A stretch of 14,907 nucleotides of DNA, taken from contig CAMBQX010000026.1 of the NCBI GenBank assembly GCA_945870085.1, positions 1 through 14,907 of the forward strand, in the 5' to 3' direction. A model generated the notes under the pieces. That model did not search any database, was not told the origin of the DNA, and saw nothing but the letters and a program-made list of their open reading frames with translations. Both the position numbers and the translations under genes were made by a program. The DNA is from Bifidobacterium breve. Its GTDB lineage: Bacteria; Actinomycetota; Actinomycetes; S36-B12. This document shows, in pieces, positions 6,944 to 13,531 of this stretch (positions are counted from its first letter, which is position 1; each line of letters begins with the position of its first letter).

Positions 6944-7758
6944 TTTCGTCAGCGAGTGATTGGATTAATTCGAAGGCGCTAATTCAAGCGTTGACTTCGG
7001 GTGAACTCGAAGTTGAGGGCCGGTTGATCGGTGCCTCAAACGGTGCCCTTCGTTGCGTGGTGCCGATTACCCCTGATAGCTCGGTGCGGTGTGTCTATAA
7101 GCCGGTAGCCGGCGAAAGACCTCTTTGGGATTTCCCCGAAAACACTTTGTCAATGCGCGAAGTGGCGAGTTATGAAATGTCAGAAGCACTCGGGCTTCAT
7201 GTGGTGCCACCAACGGTATGGCGCACTGAAGGCCCGGCTGGTCCTGGGATGTGTCAGGTATGGATCGATGAAGTCGCAGAGATTCAGCTGGTTGCCGTGC
7301 TGCCAGGTGGGGAAGATCTCACGAATTGGCTCCACGTTTTTGACGGCAGTGACGAGCACGGTGGCGTTGTCTCACTGGTGCATGCCCGTGATGTAACCCT
7401 CCAGAAAGTGGCCCTGCTCGATGCGGTTATCAACAACGCCGATCGCAAGGGCGGCCATCTACTAGTTGATGAGCAGCAGCGGGTCTGGGCAATCGATCAC
7501 GGGGTCAGTTTTAGTACCGAAGAGAAACTGCGCACGGTGCTGTGGGGTTGGGCCGGAAAGTCACTACCCAATGATTTAGCGGCACCGGTGGCGGCGCTCC
7601 GTGAAATGCTTTCAACCGGGATCCCAGAATCGGTAACCGGGTGGCTAAGCACCGATGAGGTTGAGTCCTTAGAAATCCGGATCAAGGGGTTGCTAGCCGA
7701 CGGCACTTTTCCGGTGCCATCGGCAGATTGGCCAGCTATCCCTTGGCCGGTCTTCTAA
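6940..7758 (+). CDS. SCO1664 family protein (PI3/4-kinase-like fold, uncharacterised)
   Basis: A 272-residue protein of the SCO1664 family, which carries features of the phosphatidylinositol 3/4-kinase-like fold. Visible are a candidate nucleotide-binding lysine in VYKP (K54), the family stretch GERPLWDFP (58-66), REVASYEMSEALGL (73-86), a catalytic-loop-like DAVINNADRKGGH (161-173) and a metal-site-like AIDHGVSF (184-191). These suggest phosphotransfer, but no substrate is known and activity is unproven for this family. The start is the ATG at 6940, overlapping the DUF3090 stop as ATGA. The frame extends upstream to 6865 inside DUF3090, but those residues are not family-like. It ends the trio; mshC follows after 49 bases with its own candidate promoter. 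Confidence 0.88.
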   Translation: MISSASDWINSKALIQALTSGELEVEGRLIGASNGALRCVVPITPDSSVRCVYKPVAGERPLWDFPENTLSMREVASYEMSEALGLHVVPPTVWRTEGPAGPGMCQVWIDEVAEIQLVAVLPGGEDLTNWLHVFDGSDEHGGVVSLVHARDVTLQKVALLDAVINNADRKGGHLLVDEQQRVWAIDHGVSFSTEEKLRTVLWGWAGKSLPNDLAAPVAALREMLSTGIPESVTGWLSTDEVESLEIRIKGLLADGTFPVPSADWPAIPWPVF

Positions 7759-7795
7759 TGCCCTTCGGCTGGGCACGGCAGAGCCGGCACCTAGG

Positions 7796-7801
7796 TAGAA
7801 T
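7796..7801 (+). promoter_or_regulatory. -10 box for mshC, predicted leaderless
   Basis: TAGAAT is followed by GCGGTA and the GTG start at 7808. It is the best consensus match among the boxes in this window and has the same 6-base spacing. No -35 is obvious. mshC could also be read through from the upstream operon, as no good terminator separates them. Confidence 0.6.
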
Positions 7802-7807
7802 GCGGTA

Positions 7808-9052
7808 GTGAAATCTTGGCGGGGTGAACCGGTGCCAGTGTTACCTGGGCCAGAGCTACCCGGTAGGCGCCTTCCGCTGCGGCTATTTGATACGGCGACC
7901 CGTGAAATTCGCCCCACAGCTCCTGGAAAGACCGCGACCATGTACGTCTGCGGGATCACCCCGTATGACGCGACACATATTGGGCATGCGGCGACTTACG
8001 TCGCCTTTGATGTGCTGCAACGCTGTTGGCGCGATAGCGGTCATGACGTCAAGTACGTGCAAAACGTCACCGACATCGACGACCCGCTTCTTGAGCGAGC
8101 CGCCGCCCTTGGTGAAGATTGGCGAACGATAGCCGAGCGCGAGACTGAAGTATTTCGCGAAGACATGTCTGCTCTCAATGTGATCCCACCGGCTGACTAC
8201 ATCGGTGCGGTGGAGGCCATTCCCTCGGTGGCCGATCATGTTGGCCGGCTGCAGGAGTTGGGTGCGGTCTACTCGGTCGAAAATGACCTCTACTTCTCGG
8301 TACATTCGGATCCGCAATTCGGGTCAATAACGCAATTGTCTGAGGCTCAGATGGTTGCAGAATTCGCCGAGCGCGGGGGTGACCCAGAACGAGCGGGTAA
8401 GCGTCATCCACTTGACTGCCTGGTTTGGCAAGCAGCCCGACCTAATGAGCCAGCCTGGGACACCCACTTAGGCCGCGGGCGTCCCGGTTGGCACATTGAG
8501 TGTGTAGCAATTGCTCTGGATTACCTGGGGATGCCAATAGACGTGCAGGGGGGTGGCAGTGATCTATCGTTTCCCCACCACGAGATGGGCGCTTCGGAGG
8601 CGCAGGTGCTAAGGAGCAGTTGGCCATATGCACGGCACTATGTGCATACGGGAATGGTGGCATGGCAAGGTCACAAGATGTCGAAATCCCGTGGAAATCT
8701 AGTTTTTGTCTCGCGCTTACGCCGCGATGGTGTTGATCCGATGGCGATTCGCCTTGCCCTCCTCACCCATCACTACCGAAAGGATTGGGCGTGGACCGAG
8801 GAAGGCCTGTCCGAGGCTGTGGAACGGCTAGCCCGCTGGCGGGCGGCTACCGCGATGTCGTCCGGCCCCAGCGCTGCACCTTTGTTAGCAAGGGTCCGCG
8901 AGCTTTTGAGTGACGATATGCAAACCCCCACGGCACTTGATGCCATCGATCACTGGGTCAGTGAGGCAAGTTCCAATGGCGGAAGTGACATGGGCGCGCC
9001 TTCGCAGGTGGCGAAACTCTGTGATGCCCTGCTTGGCGTCCGTTTAGCTTGA
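7808..9052 (+). CDS. mshC: Cysteine:1D-myo-inosityl 2-amino-2-deoxy-alpha-D-glucopyranoside ligase (mycothiol synthesis)
   Basis: A 414-residue ATP-dependent ligase that joins cysteine to GlcN-inositol, the third committed step toward mycothiol, the main low-molecular-weight thiol of actinobacteria. It is a cytoplasmic paralogue of cysteinyl-tRNA synthetase. Zinc ligands are C48 in YVCGITPYDATHIGHA, C231 in GWHIEC and H256 in SFPHHEMGASEAQ. The ATP signatures are HIGH (57-60) and KMSKS (289-293). Its 414 residues, an N-terminus typical of MshC (KSWRGEPVPVLPGPELP then LRLFDTA) and the absence of an anticodon-binding C-terminus distinguish it from CysS. The neighbours DUF3090 and SCO1664 agree with MshC. 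The stop overlaps the convergent gnd gene by nine bases. Confidence 0.95.
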   Translation: MKSWRGEPVPVLPGPELPGRRLPLRLFDTATREIRPTAPGKTATMYVCGITPYDATHIGHAATYVAFDVLQRCWRDSGHDVKYVQNVTDIDDPLLERAAALGEDWRTIAERETEVFREDMSALNVIPPADYIGAVEAIPSVADHVGRLQELGAVYSVENDLYFSVHSDPQFGSITQLSEAQMVAEFAERGGDPERAGKRHPLDCLVWQAARPNEPAWDTHLGRGRPGWHIECVAIALDYLGMPIDVQGGGSDLSFPHHEMGASEAQVLRSSWPYARHYVHTGMVAWQGHKMSKSRGNLVFVSRLRRDGVDPMAIRLALLTHHYRKDWAWTEEGLSEAVERLARWRAATAMSSGPSAAPLLARVRELLSDDMQTPTALDAIDHWVSEASSNGGSDMGAPSQVAKLCDALLGVRLA

Positions 9053-10084
9053 GGTTTTCTCGTCGTGCCCACCGAATTCTTTGCGCATGGCACTAAGGAT
9101 TTTGTTCGCGAAAAGAGCTGAACCCTGTGATTCAAAACGCTCATAGACCGAAGCGGCCAACACGGGTGTCGGAACACCCTCCTCAATACCCGCGATAAGC
9201 GTCCAGCGGCCTTCTCCGCTATCGGAGACGCGGCCGCCGAACTCTGTTAGTTCAGGGGAGGCCTGCAAGGCCTGCGCCGTTAGATCGAGTAACCAAGACT
9301 CAACAACGCTGCCACGACGCCAAAGTTCAGCGACCGCCGGCACGTCAATCTCGTATTGGTAGAACTGTGGATCACTCAACGGCGCGGTTTCGGCATCTTG
9401 ATCGCGTTGCCCCAAGCCGGCATTTGCGTGTTTAAGTACATTTAGCCCTTCAGCGTAGGCGGCCATCAACCCGTACTCAATACCGTTATGAACCATCTTG
9501 ACGAAGTGACCGGCGCCACCGGGACCGCAGTGCAGCCAGCCGCGCTCCTGCGGGGTCGGCTCCCCACTGATGCCCGGGGTCCGGGGGGCTGCCTCGAAGC
9601 CAGGCGCGATGGCGTTCCAGAGGGGGATAAGGCGGTCGACGCTTTGCTTCGGCCCACCGATCATGAGGCAAAAACCTCGATCAAGGCCCCAAACGCCACC
9701 GGATGTCCCTACATCTAGGTAGTCAATACCTTTGGATGCGCAAAGTGCGCCGCGGCGAATATCGTCGCGGTAATACGAGTTGCCACCGTCGATGATTGCA
9801 TCACCCGGCTCAAGTAGCCCGGTCAATTCAGTAACCACCTGTTCGGTTATCGCACCGGCTGGCACCATGACCCAAACCGCACGCGGGGTCGGAAGTGCCG
9901 CCACCAGAGCTTTTAAGGAGTCGGCCCCGGTGGCACCTTGCGCTGCTAGCGCGGAAACAGCCGCAGGTGCGTGGTCATAAACCACCGACTCGAGGCCGGC
10001 CCGCATGGCTCGTTGGACCAACCCGTTACCCATACGGCCTAAGCCGACCATGCCAAATGTCAATTTTGTTCCTCTATCTGACAT
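9044..10084 (-). CDS. gnd: 6-phosphogluconate dehydrogenase, short (GntZ-like) form
   Basis: A 346-residue oxidative decarboxylase converting 6-phosphogluconate to ribulose 5-phosphate. An N-terminal Rossmann domain carries GMVGLGRMGNG (11-21). The cofactor-discriminating position after the second strand is D37 in VVYDHA, which favours NAD over NADP. Substrate and catalytic regions are IDGGNSYYRDD (98-108), DVGTSGGVWGLDRG (124-137) and HFVKMVHNGIEYG (193-205) with K196. At 346 residues it belongs to the short decarboxylating class (usually about 300-340) rather than the 470-residue NADP enzyme. The ATG at 10084 has AGGAG five bases upstream. It is divergent from pgi and converges on mshC with a nine-base overlap. 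A related beta-hydroxyacid dehydrogenase is possible but less likely. Confidence 0.9.
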   Translation of the reverse strand: MSDRGTKLTFGMVGLGRMGNGLVQRAMRAGLESVVYDHAPAAVSALAAQGATGADSLKALVAALPTPRAVWVMVPAGAITEQVVTELTGLLEPGDAIIDGGNSYYRDDIRRGALCASKGIDYLDVGTSGGVWGLDRGFCLMIGGPKQSVDRLIPLWNAIAPGFEAAPRTPGISGEPTPQERGWLHCGPGGAGHFVKMVHNGIEYGLMAAYAEGLNVLKHANAGLGQRDQDAETAPLSDPQFYQYEIDVPAVAELWRRGSVVESWLLDLTAQALQASPELTEFGGRVSDSGEGRWTLIAGIEEGVPTPVLAASVYERFESQGSALFANKILSAMRKEFGGHDEKTSS

Positions 10085-10091
10085 CGCGACT

Positions 10092-10102
10092 CCTAAATTA
10101 GG
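10092..10102. promoter_or_regulatory. Palindromic AT-rich box, possible shared -10 for gnd and pgi
   Basis: CCTAAATTAGG has perfect 5-base arms around a central A. Read on the minus strand it gives TAATTT (10100-10095), a -10-like box whose end lies 10 bases before the gnd ATG. Read on the plus strand it gives TAAATT (10094-10099), about 46 bases before the pgi ATG. It could serve both directions. The gnd ribosome binding site AGGAG (10094-10090) overlaps the edge, so if this is the gnd promoter that site would not be transcribed in full. The arrangement is therefore ambiguous. Confidence 0.4.
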
Positions 10103-10103
10103 T

Positions 10104-10117
10104 GGGCGAGTTCGCCC
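10104..10117. promoter_or_regulatory. Inverted repeat, possible operator between gnd and pgi
   Basis: GGGCGA-GT-TCGCCC has perfect 6-base arms and directly adjoins the palindromic -10 candidate. For gnd it would sit in the spacer upstream of the -10; for pgi it would sit just downstream of the transcription start. That is a typical place for a repressor to control both genes. It could also form a small hairpin in the pgi leader. The symmetry is seen directly; the role is inferred. Confidence 0.4.
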
Positions 10118-10130
10118 GGATGAACGCTAG

Positions 10131-10137
10131 TGGAAGG
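10131..10137 (+). promoter_or_regulatory. Ribosome binding site of pgi
   Basis: TGGAAGG lies eight bases before the ATG at 10146. It is the clearest Shine-Dalgarno sequence before any transcription-unit start other than gnd, which makes pgi a leadered gene among mostly leaderless neighbours. Confidence 0.5.
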
Positions 10138-10145
10138 CTTGACTC

Positions 10146-11762
10146 ATGACAGCGAACCCATCAGCTAGCCCCGCCTGGGCAACTTTAACCGCATCCGCCG
10201 CGGTAGTGCCAGATATTCGTTCGATGATAGACGCCGATCCTGAGCGGCCTATTCGTTCGACCGTTAGCGCCGCGGGGATAACCCTTGACTACTCGCGCCA
10301 ACGTATTACTCCCGAGGCGCTCGACTCACTAATCACGCTGGCTGATCAGCAAGGTGTCTTCACCCGACGTGCTGCGATGTTTGCCGGCGAACACATCAAC
10401 GTCACGGAAGACCGCGCAGTGCTACACACCGCATTACGACTGCCACGCGAGGCAACCCTTGTGGTTGATGGAGTCGATGTCGTAGCAGAGGTGCATGAAG
10501 TTCTTGATCGAATGGGGAGATTTGCCAACGCGGTGCGAAATGGTGATTGGCGCGGTGCTACCGGAAAACGCATAAACGCGGTGGTGAATATAGGTATCGG
10601 AGGTTCCGATCTTGGGCCGGCAATGGCCTATGATGCACTGCGCAACTATTCAAAACGCGAGATGACGTTTCGTTTCGTTTCGAATGTAGACCCAACGGAT
10701 TTGAGCGAAGCAATTTGCGACCTTGACCCAGCGCGCACCTTGTTTGTGATTGCATCTAAGACTTTCTCCACCTTGGAGACGATGACCAACGGGCAGGCAG
10801 CGCGCTCATGGCTGGTCGCAGCTCTAGGTGAGAAGGCTGTGGCCAAGCACTTCGTCGCGGTGTCAACTAACACCGAGCTAGTTGAAGCATTCGGTATCGA
10901 CCGCGCCAATATGTTCGGTTTTTGGGACTGGGTTGGGGGGCGCTATTCCATGGATGCAGCGATTGGGCTGTCAACCATGATCGCTATCGGGCCCAAAGGA
11001 TTTGCCGCCATGCTCGCAGGTTTCCGCGCCATGGACACCCACTTTGCAACCGAACCTGCGGCCCGCAACCTACCGGTACTCATGGGCCTGCTGGCCGTAT
11101 GGAATCGCAACTTCCTTGATATCAACACGAATGCGGTCTTACCGTACTCACAATATCTTTCGCGTTTCCCGGCCTATTTGCAACAGTTGACCATGGAAAG
11201 TAACGGCAAGAGTATTCGCTTAGATGGCTCGGCGGTTACGTACGAAACCGGAGCCATCGTTTGGGGTGAGCCAGGCACTAACGGTCAGCATTCGTTTTAT
11301 CAACTGATTCACCAGGGCACAAGTCCGGTTGCCTGCGACATTATTGTGATCGCGCAGAGCGACAACCCGCTCGGTGATCAGCAGAAGATTCTCATCGCAA
11401 ATGCGCTTGCGCAGGCAGCTGTGCTTTCGCGCGGGCGAACCCTTGACGAGGTAACCTCAGATGGCACTGAGGCTGCCCTGGCTCCGCACAAGGTAATGCC
11501 GGGTAATCGGCCGACAACCGTGCTCTCCGCGTCACAACTTGACCCATTCACCCTCGGGGCACTTATTGCACTGTATGAGCACAGTGTTTTCGTTCAAGGT
11601 GCGCTGTGGGGTATCAACTCATTTGACCAATGGGGTGTTGAGCTTGGCAAAAAAGTGGCGTTGGGTATTTTGTCAGTGATAAATGGTCAAGGGGACGCCG
11701 CATCACTTGATGCAGCAACTCGTCATTCGATTGCAGTGATATCTGAGCAAGGTGCGAGTTAG
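10146..11762 (+). CDS. pgi: Glucose-6-phosphate isomerase
   Basis: A 538-residue cytoplasmic enzyme interconverting glucose 6-phosphate and fructose 6-phosphate at the branch between glycolysis and the pentose phosphate pathway. Family motifs are in order: VNIGIGGSDLGP (147-158), SKTFSTLETMTN (204-215), GRYSMDAAIGLS (265-276), MESNGKS with catalytic E351, GEPGTNGQHSFYQLIHQG (374-391) with H382, and FDQWGVELGKK (493-503) with K502. Length is typical of the long, non-archaeal form. It diverges from gnd, which works on the competing oxidative branch, so joint regulation is plausible. Its stop codon overlaps that of the convergent PAC2 gene (shared TTAG at 11759-11762). Confidence 0.97.
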   Translation: MTANPSASPAWATLTASAAVVPDIRSMIDADPERPIRSTVSAAGITLDYSRQRITPEALDSLITLADQQGVFTRRAAMFAGEHINVTEDRAVLHTALRLPREATLVVDGVDVVAEVHEVLDRMGRFANAVRNGDWRGATGKRINAVVNIGIGGSDLGPAMAYDALRNYSKREMTFRFVSNVDPTDLSEAICDLDPARTLFVIASKTFSTLETMTNGQAARSWLVAALGEKAVAKHFVAVSTNTELVEAFGIDRANMFGFWDWVGGRYSMDAAIGLSTMIAIGPKGFAAMLAGFRAMDTHFATEPAARNLPVLMGLLAVWNRNFLDINTNAVLPYSQYLSRFPAYLQQLTMESNGKSIRLDGSAVTYETGAIVWGEPGTNGQHSFYQLIHQGTSPVACDIIVIAQSDNPLGDQQKILIANALAQAAVLSRGRTLDEVTSDGTEAALAPHKVMPGNRPTTVLSASQLDPFTLGALIALYEHSVFVQGALWGINSFDQWGVELGKKVALGILSVINGQGDAASLDAATRHSIAVISEQGAS

Positions 11763-12610
11763 CGCTCTTCGGCTCCGCGTCTTCTTAAGTACTTCTCAAA
11801 CTCACGCGCAATGGCTTCACCACTAGCTTCGGGTAGGTCGGCAGTATCGCGAGCTTCTTCAAGCTGCGTGACGTATTCGCCGACTTCTTCGTCCTCCGCG
11901 GCCAATTCATCGACGCCGATTTCCCAGGCCCTTGACTCTTCGACCAAATCACCAAGTGGCACCGGAATGTCAAGGAGATCTTCAACGCGACGCACGAGAG
12001 CGAGGGTGGCCTTGGGGCAGGGCGGCTGCGCCACATAGTGCGGAACCGCGGCCCAAAGTGAAACAGCCGGGATACCAAAACGCATGCACGCTTCCTGTAA
12101 GACACCAACAATCCCGGTCGGCCCTTCGTAATGGGAGGCCTCCAACCCAAGTTCGGCTCCCATGCTGACATCGGTCGAGGTGCCTGTAACCGGTACTGGT
12201 CGGGTATGTGGGGTATCGGAAAGGAGGGCCCCCAAAGTTACGACCATGCTGACATCTAGTTCGGCCGCCAAACTCAATATCTCGCGAACAAATTGCTGCC
12301 ATTTCATGTTTGGCTCAATACCTTGAACCAAGATGATGTCTCGCGGTGCTAGCGGGATGCGTGCCACATATAGCCGGGTACTCGGCCACGTAAGTTGCCG
12401 GACTCCGGATTCATCGGTTGAGATATGTGGTCGATTGACTTGATAGTCGTAGTACTCCTCGGAGTCCAAATCCGCGAGCGGCTGCGCGTCCCAAACATCG
12501 CAAAGATGGCTAATAGTGCCCGAAGCTGAATCGCCGGCGTCATTCCAACCCTCAAATGCGGCAACTAGAACCGGGTCGACCAACTCGGGTAGATCATCGA
12601 ACTCGATCAA
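11759..12610 (-). CDS. PAC2 family protein (actinobacterial, Rv2125/SCO1662 type)
   Basis: A protein of about 283 residues with the PAC2 (proteasome assembly chaperone 2-like) fold. Diagnostic segments are IEFDDLPELVDPVLVAAFEG followed by WNDAGDSASG near the start, ILVQGIEPNMKWQQF, VTLGALLSDTPHTRPVPVTG, GPTGIVGVLQEACMRFGIPA and SLWAAVPHYVAQPPCPKATL. An acidic then basic helical tail follows (AEDEEVGEYVTQLEEA to YLRRRGAEER). The start chosen is TTG at 12610, because the family N-terminus begins there. The TTG overlaps the upstream hydrolase stop as TTGA, with a GGGTGG sequence six bases upstream. The frame extends to an ATG at 12721, but that part is a shadow inside the hydrolase gene. Streptomyces SCO1662 has, to my recollection, been described as the ParA-interacting protein ParJ; whether this protein shares that role is unknown. 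Confidence 0.87.
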   Translation of the reverse strand: MIEFDDLPELVDPVLVAAFEGWNDAGDSASGTISHLCDVWDAQPLADLDSEEYYDYQVNRPHISTDESGVRQLTWPSTRLYVARIPLAPRDIILVQGIEPNMKWQQFVREILSLAAELDVSMVVTLGALLSDTPHTRPVPVTGTSTDVSMGAELGLEASHYEGPTGIVGVLQEACMRFGIPAVSLWAAVPHYVAQPPCPKATLALVRRVEDLLDIPVPLGDLVEESRAWEIGVDELAAEDEEVGEYVTQLEEARDTADLPEASGEAIAREFEKYLRRRGAEER

Positions 12611-13488
12611 CGAAATCCACCCTTCTGGAATGCCAACAACTCGGTCTCGACCACGGTGTCTATGAGGCCAGCGACCATCGCTGGCCATTGCAAGGGTACG
12701 TCGTGTACTGCGCCTTGCCAACGTTGGAGTCGAATGCTCGGGTTAGCGGCGGCCCGTGCGAGCGCCCGCTCGGCTAACTCCATGCCGCCACTTTCACATA
12801 GGACCGCCCAGATCGGGCGATCGATGGTTCTTAGGTCAGGGTCAACTGAGTAATCCAGCATCCCGGCAAGAACGCGCAAGTGGCGTTCAAGACCTAGGGT
12901 GCTGCCAAACAGGCCGTCAGCCCCCGGACTAAATGTCGGCTCGAGTGCAGCGCGAGTCTCGTCGGACCACCAAGTGGCCATCGGCCCTGATTCGAGCATT
13001 TGCCAAAGCTCATTCGATGTCATCGCTAATTGCGGTGGGCGCAGCCTTTCTAAGGTTTCCTCGCGCCCTATTGATTCTGCCAAATCGGCTGGACCCCAAA
13101 GCCCACCGTCGATTAGCGCAAGAGCCTTAATTAGATCTGGGAATTCCGCTGCTGCATTAATTGCGACCCATGCTCCCCACGAATGCCCAACCAAGACGAC
13201 CTGATCCCACCCCAGGGCAGCGCAGATCTCGGCAACATCTAGGGCGCAACGGGGAATTGTGAACTCTAAATTCAGTGGTACATCCGACCGACCGTGACCG
13301 CGTTGATCAAGTGCGGCCACTGTGCCGGATCTCATACGGTTAACTACCGGAGCCCAAAACTGGCCTTGCTGTGACAGCCCATGAAGTAGAAGCACGGGGA
13401 TATCCACTGCACTGGAAGTCCGCCAAAGCCGGAGGGTCAGTTCAGCGCCGTCAGAAACCTCGATGATCTTTAGCTCCGGCGCCGACAT
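12607..13488 (-). CDS. Alpha/beta hydrolase
   Basis: A 293-residue alpha/beta-fold hydrolase, probably a soluble esterase or related enzyme. Motifs in order are VLLLHGLSQQGQFW (32-45, oxyanion HG), ALDQRGHGRSD (59-69), the nucleophile elbow LVGHSWGAW (99-107) with S103, and the C-terminal histidine in AVHDVPLQWP (H262). The usual acid after the seventh strand is not obvious: the site reads VLCESGG, so E232 or an earlier D127 (LIDGG) may serve. ATG 13488 is chosen because a TAGCCT box ends seven bases upstream and it leaves room for the divergent metH. An upstream ATG at 13533 would overlap the metH start. PAC2 follows with a TTGA overlap, so the two are co-translated. Substrate unknown. Confidence 0.88.
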   Translation of the reverse strand: MSAPELKIIEVSDGAELTLRLWRTSSAVDIPVLLLHGLSQQGQFWAPVVNRMRSGTVAALDQRGHGRSDVPLNLEFTIPRCALDVAEICAALGWDQVVLVGHSWGAWVAINAAAEFPDLIKALALIDGGLWGPADLAESIGREETLERLRPPQLAMTSNELWQMLESGPMATWWSDETRAALEPTFSPGADGLFGSTLGLERHLRVLAGMLDYSVDPDLRTIDRPIWAVLCESGGMELAERALARAAANPSIRLQRWQGAVHDVPLQWPAMVAGLIDTVVETELLAFQKGGFR

Positions 13489-13495
13489 GTCGTGA

Positions 13496-13501
13496 AGGCT
13501 A
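13496..13501 (-). promoter_or_regulatory. -10 box for the hydrolase-PAC2 operon, predicted leaderless
   Basis: On the minus strand TAGCCT is followed by TCACGAC and the ATG at 13488, a 7-base spacing consistent with transcription starting at the start codon. This box is part of the reason for choosing that start. Confidence 0.45.
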
Positions 13502-13516
13502 TCGGGTTCTGTTATG

Positions 13517-13522
13517 TACACT
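13517..13522 (+). promoter_or_regulatory. Candidate -10 box for metH
   Basis: TACACT ends nine bases before the ATG at 13532, which would give a leader of two or three bases. An overlapping TATGTA lies at 13513-13518. The 43-base gap to the hydrolase start leaves no room for a cobalamin or SAM riboswitch. The assignment is weaker than for the 6-base boxes. Confidence 0.3.
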
Positions 13523-13531
13523 TCACCGATC

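Noticed and set aside
7759..7786. Possible terminator after the SCO1664 gene (TGCCC...GGGCA, or CGGCT...AGCCG)
   Set aside because: Both alternative stems are only five bases and no T-run follows, so it is not distinguishable from chance in GC-rich DNA.
7808..9052. Reading the ligase as cysteinyl-tRNA synthetase
   Set aside because: It has the same catalytic motifs, but its MshC-like N-terminus, its 414 residues without an anticodon-binding domain, and its DUF3090/SCO1664 neighbourhood fit MshC.
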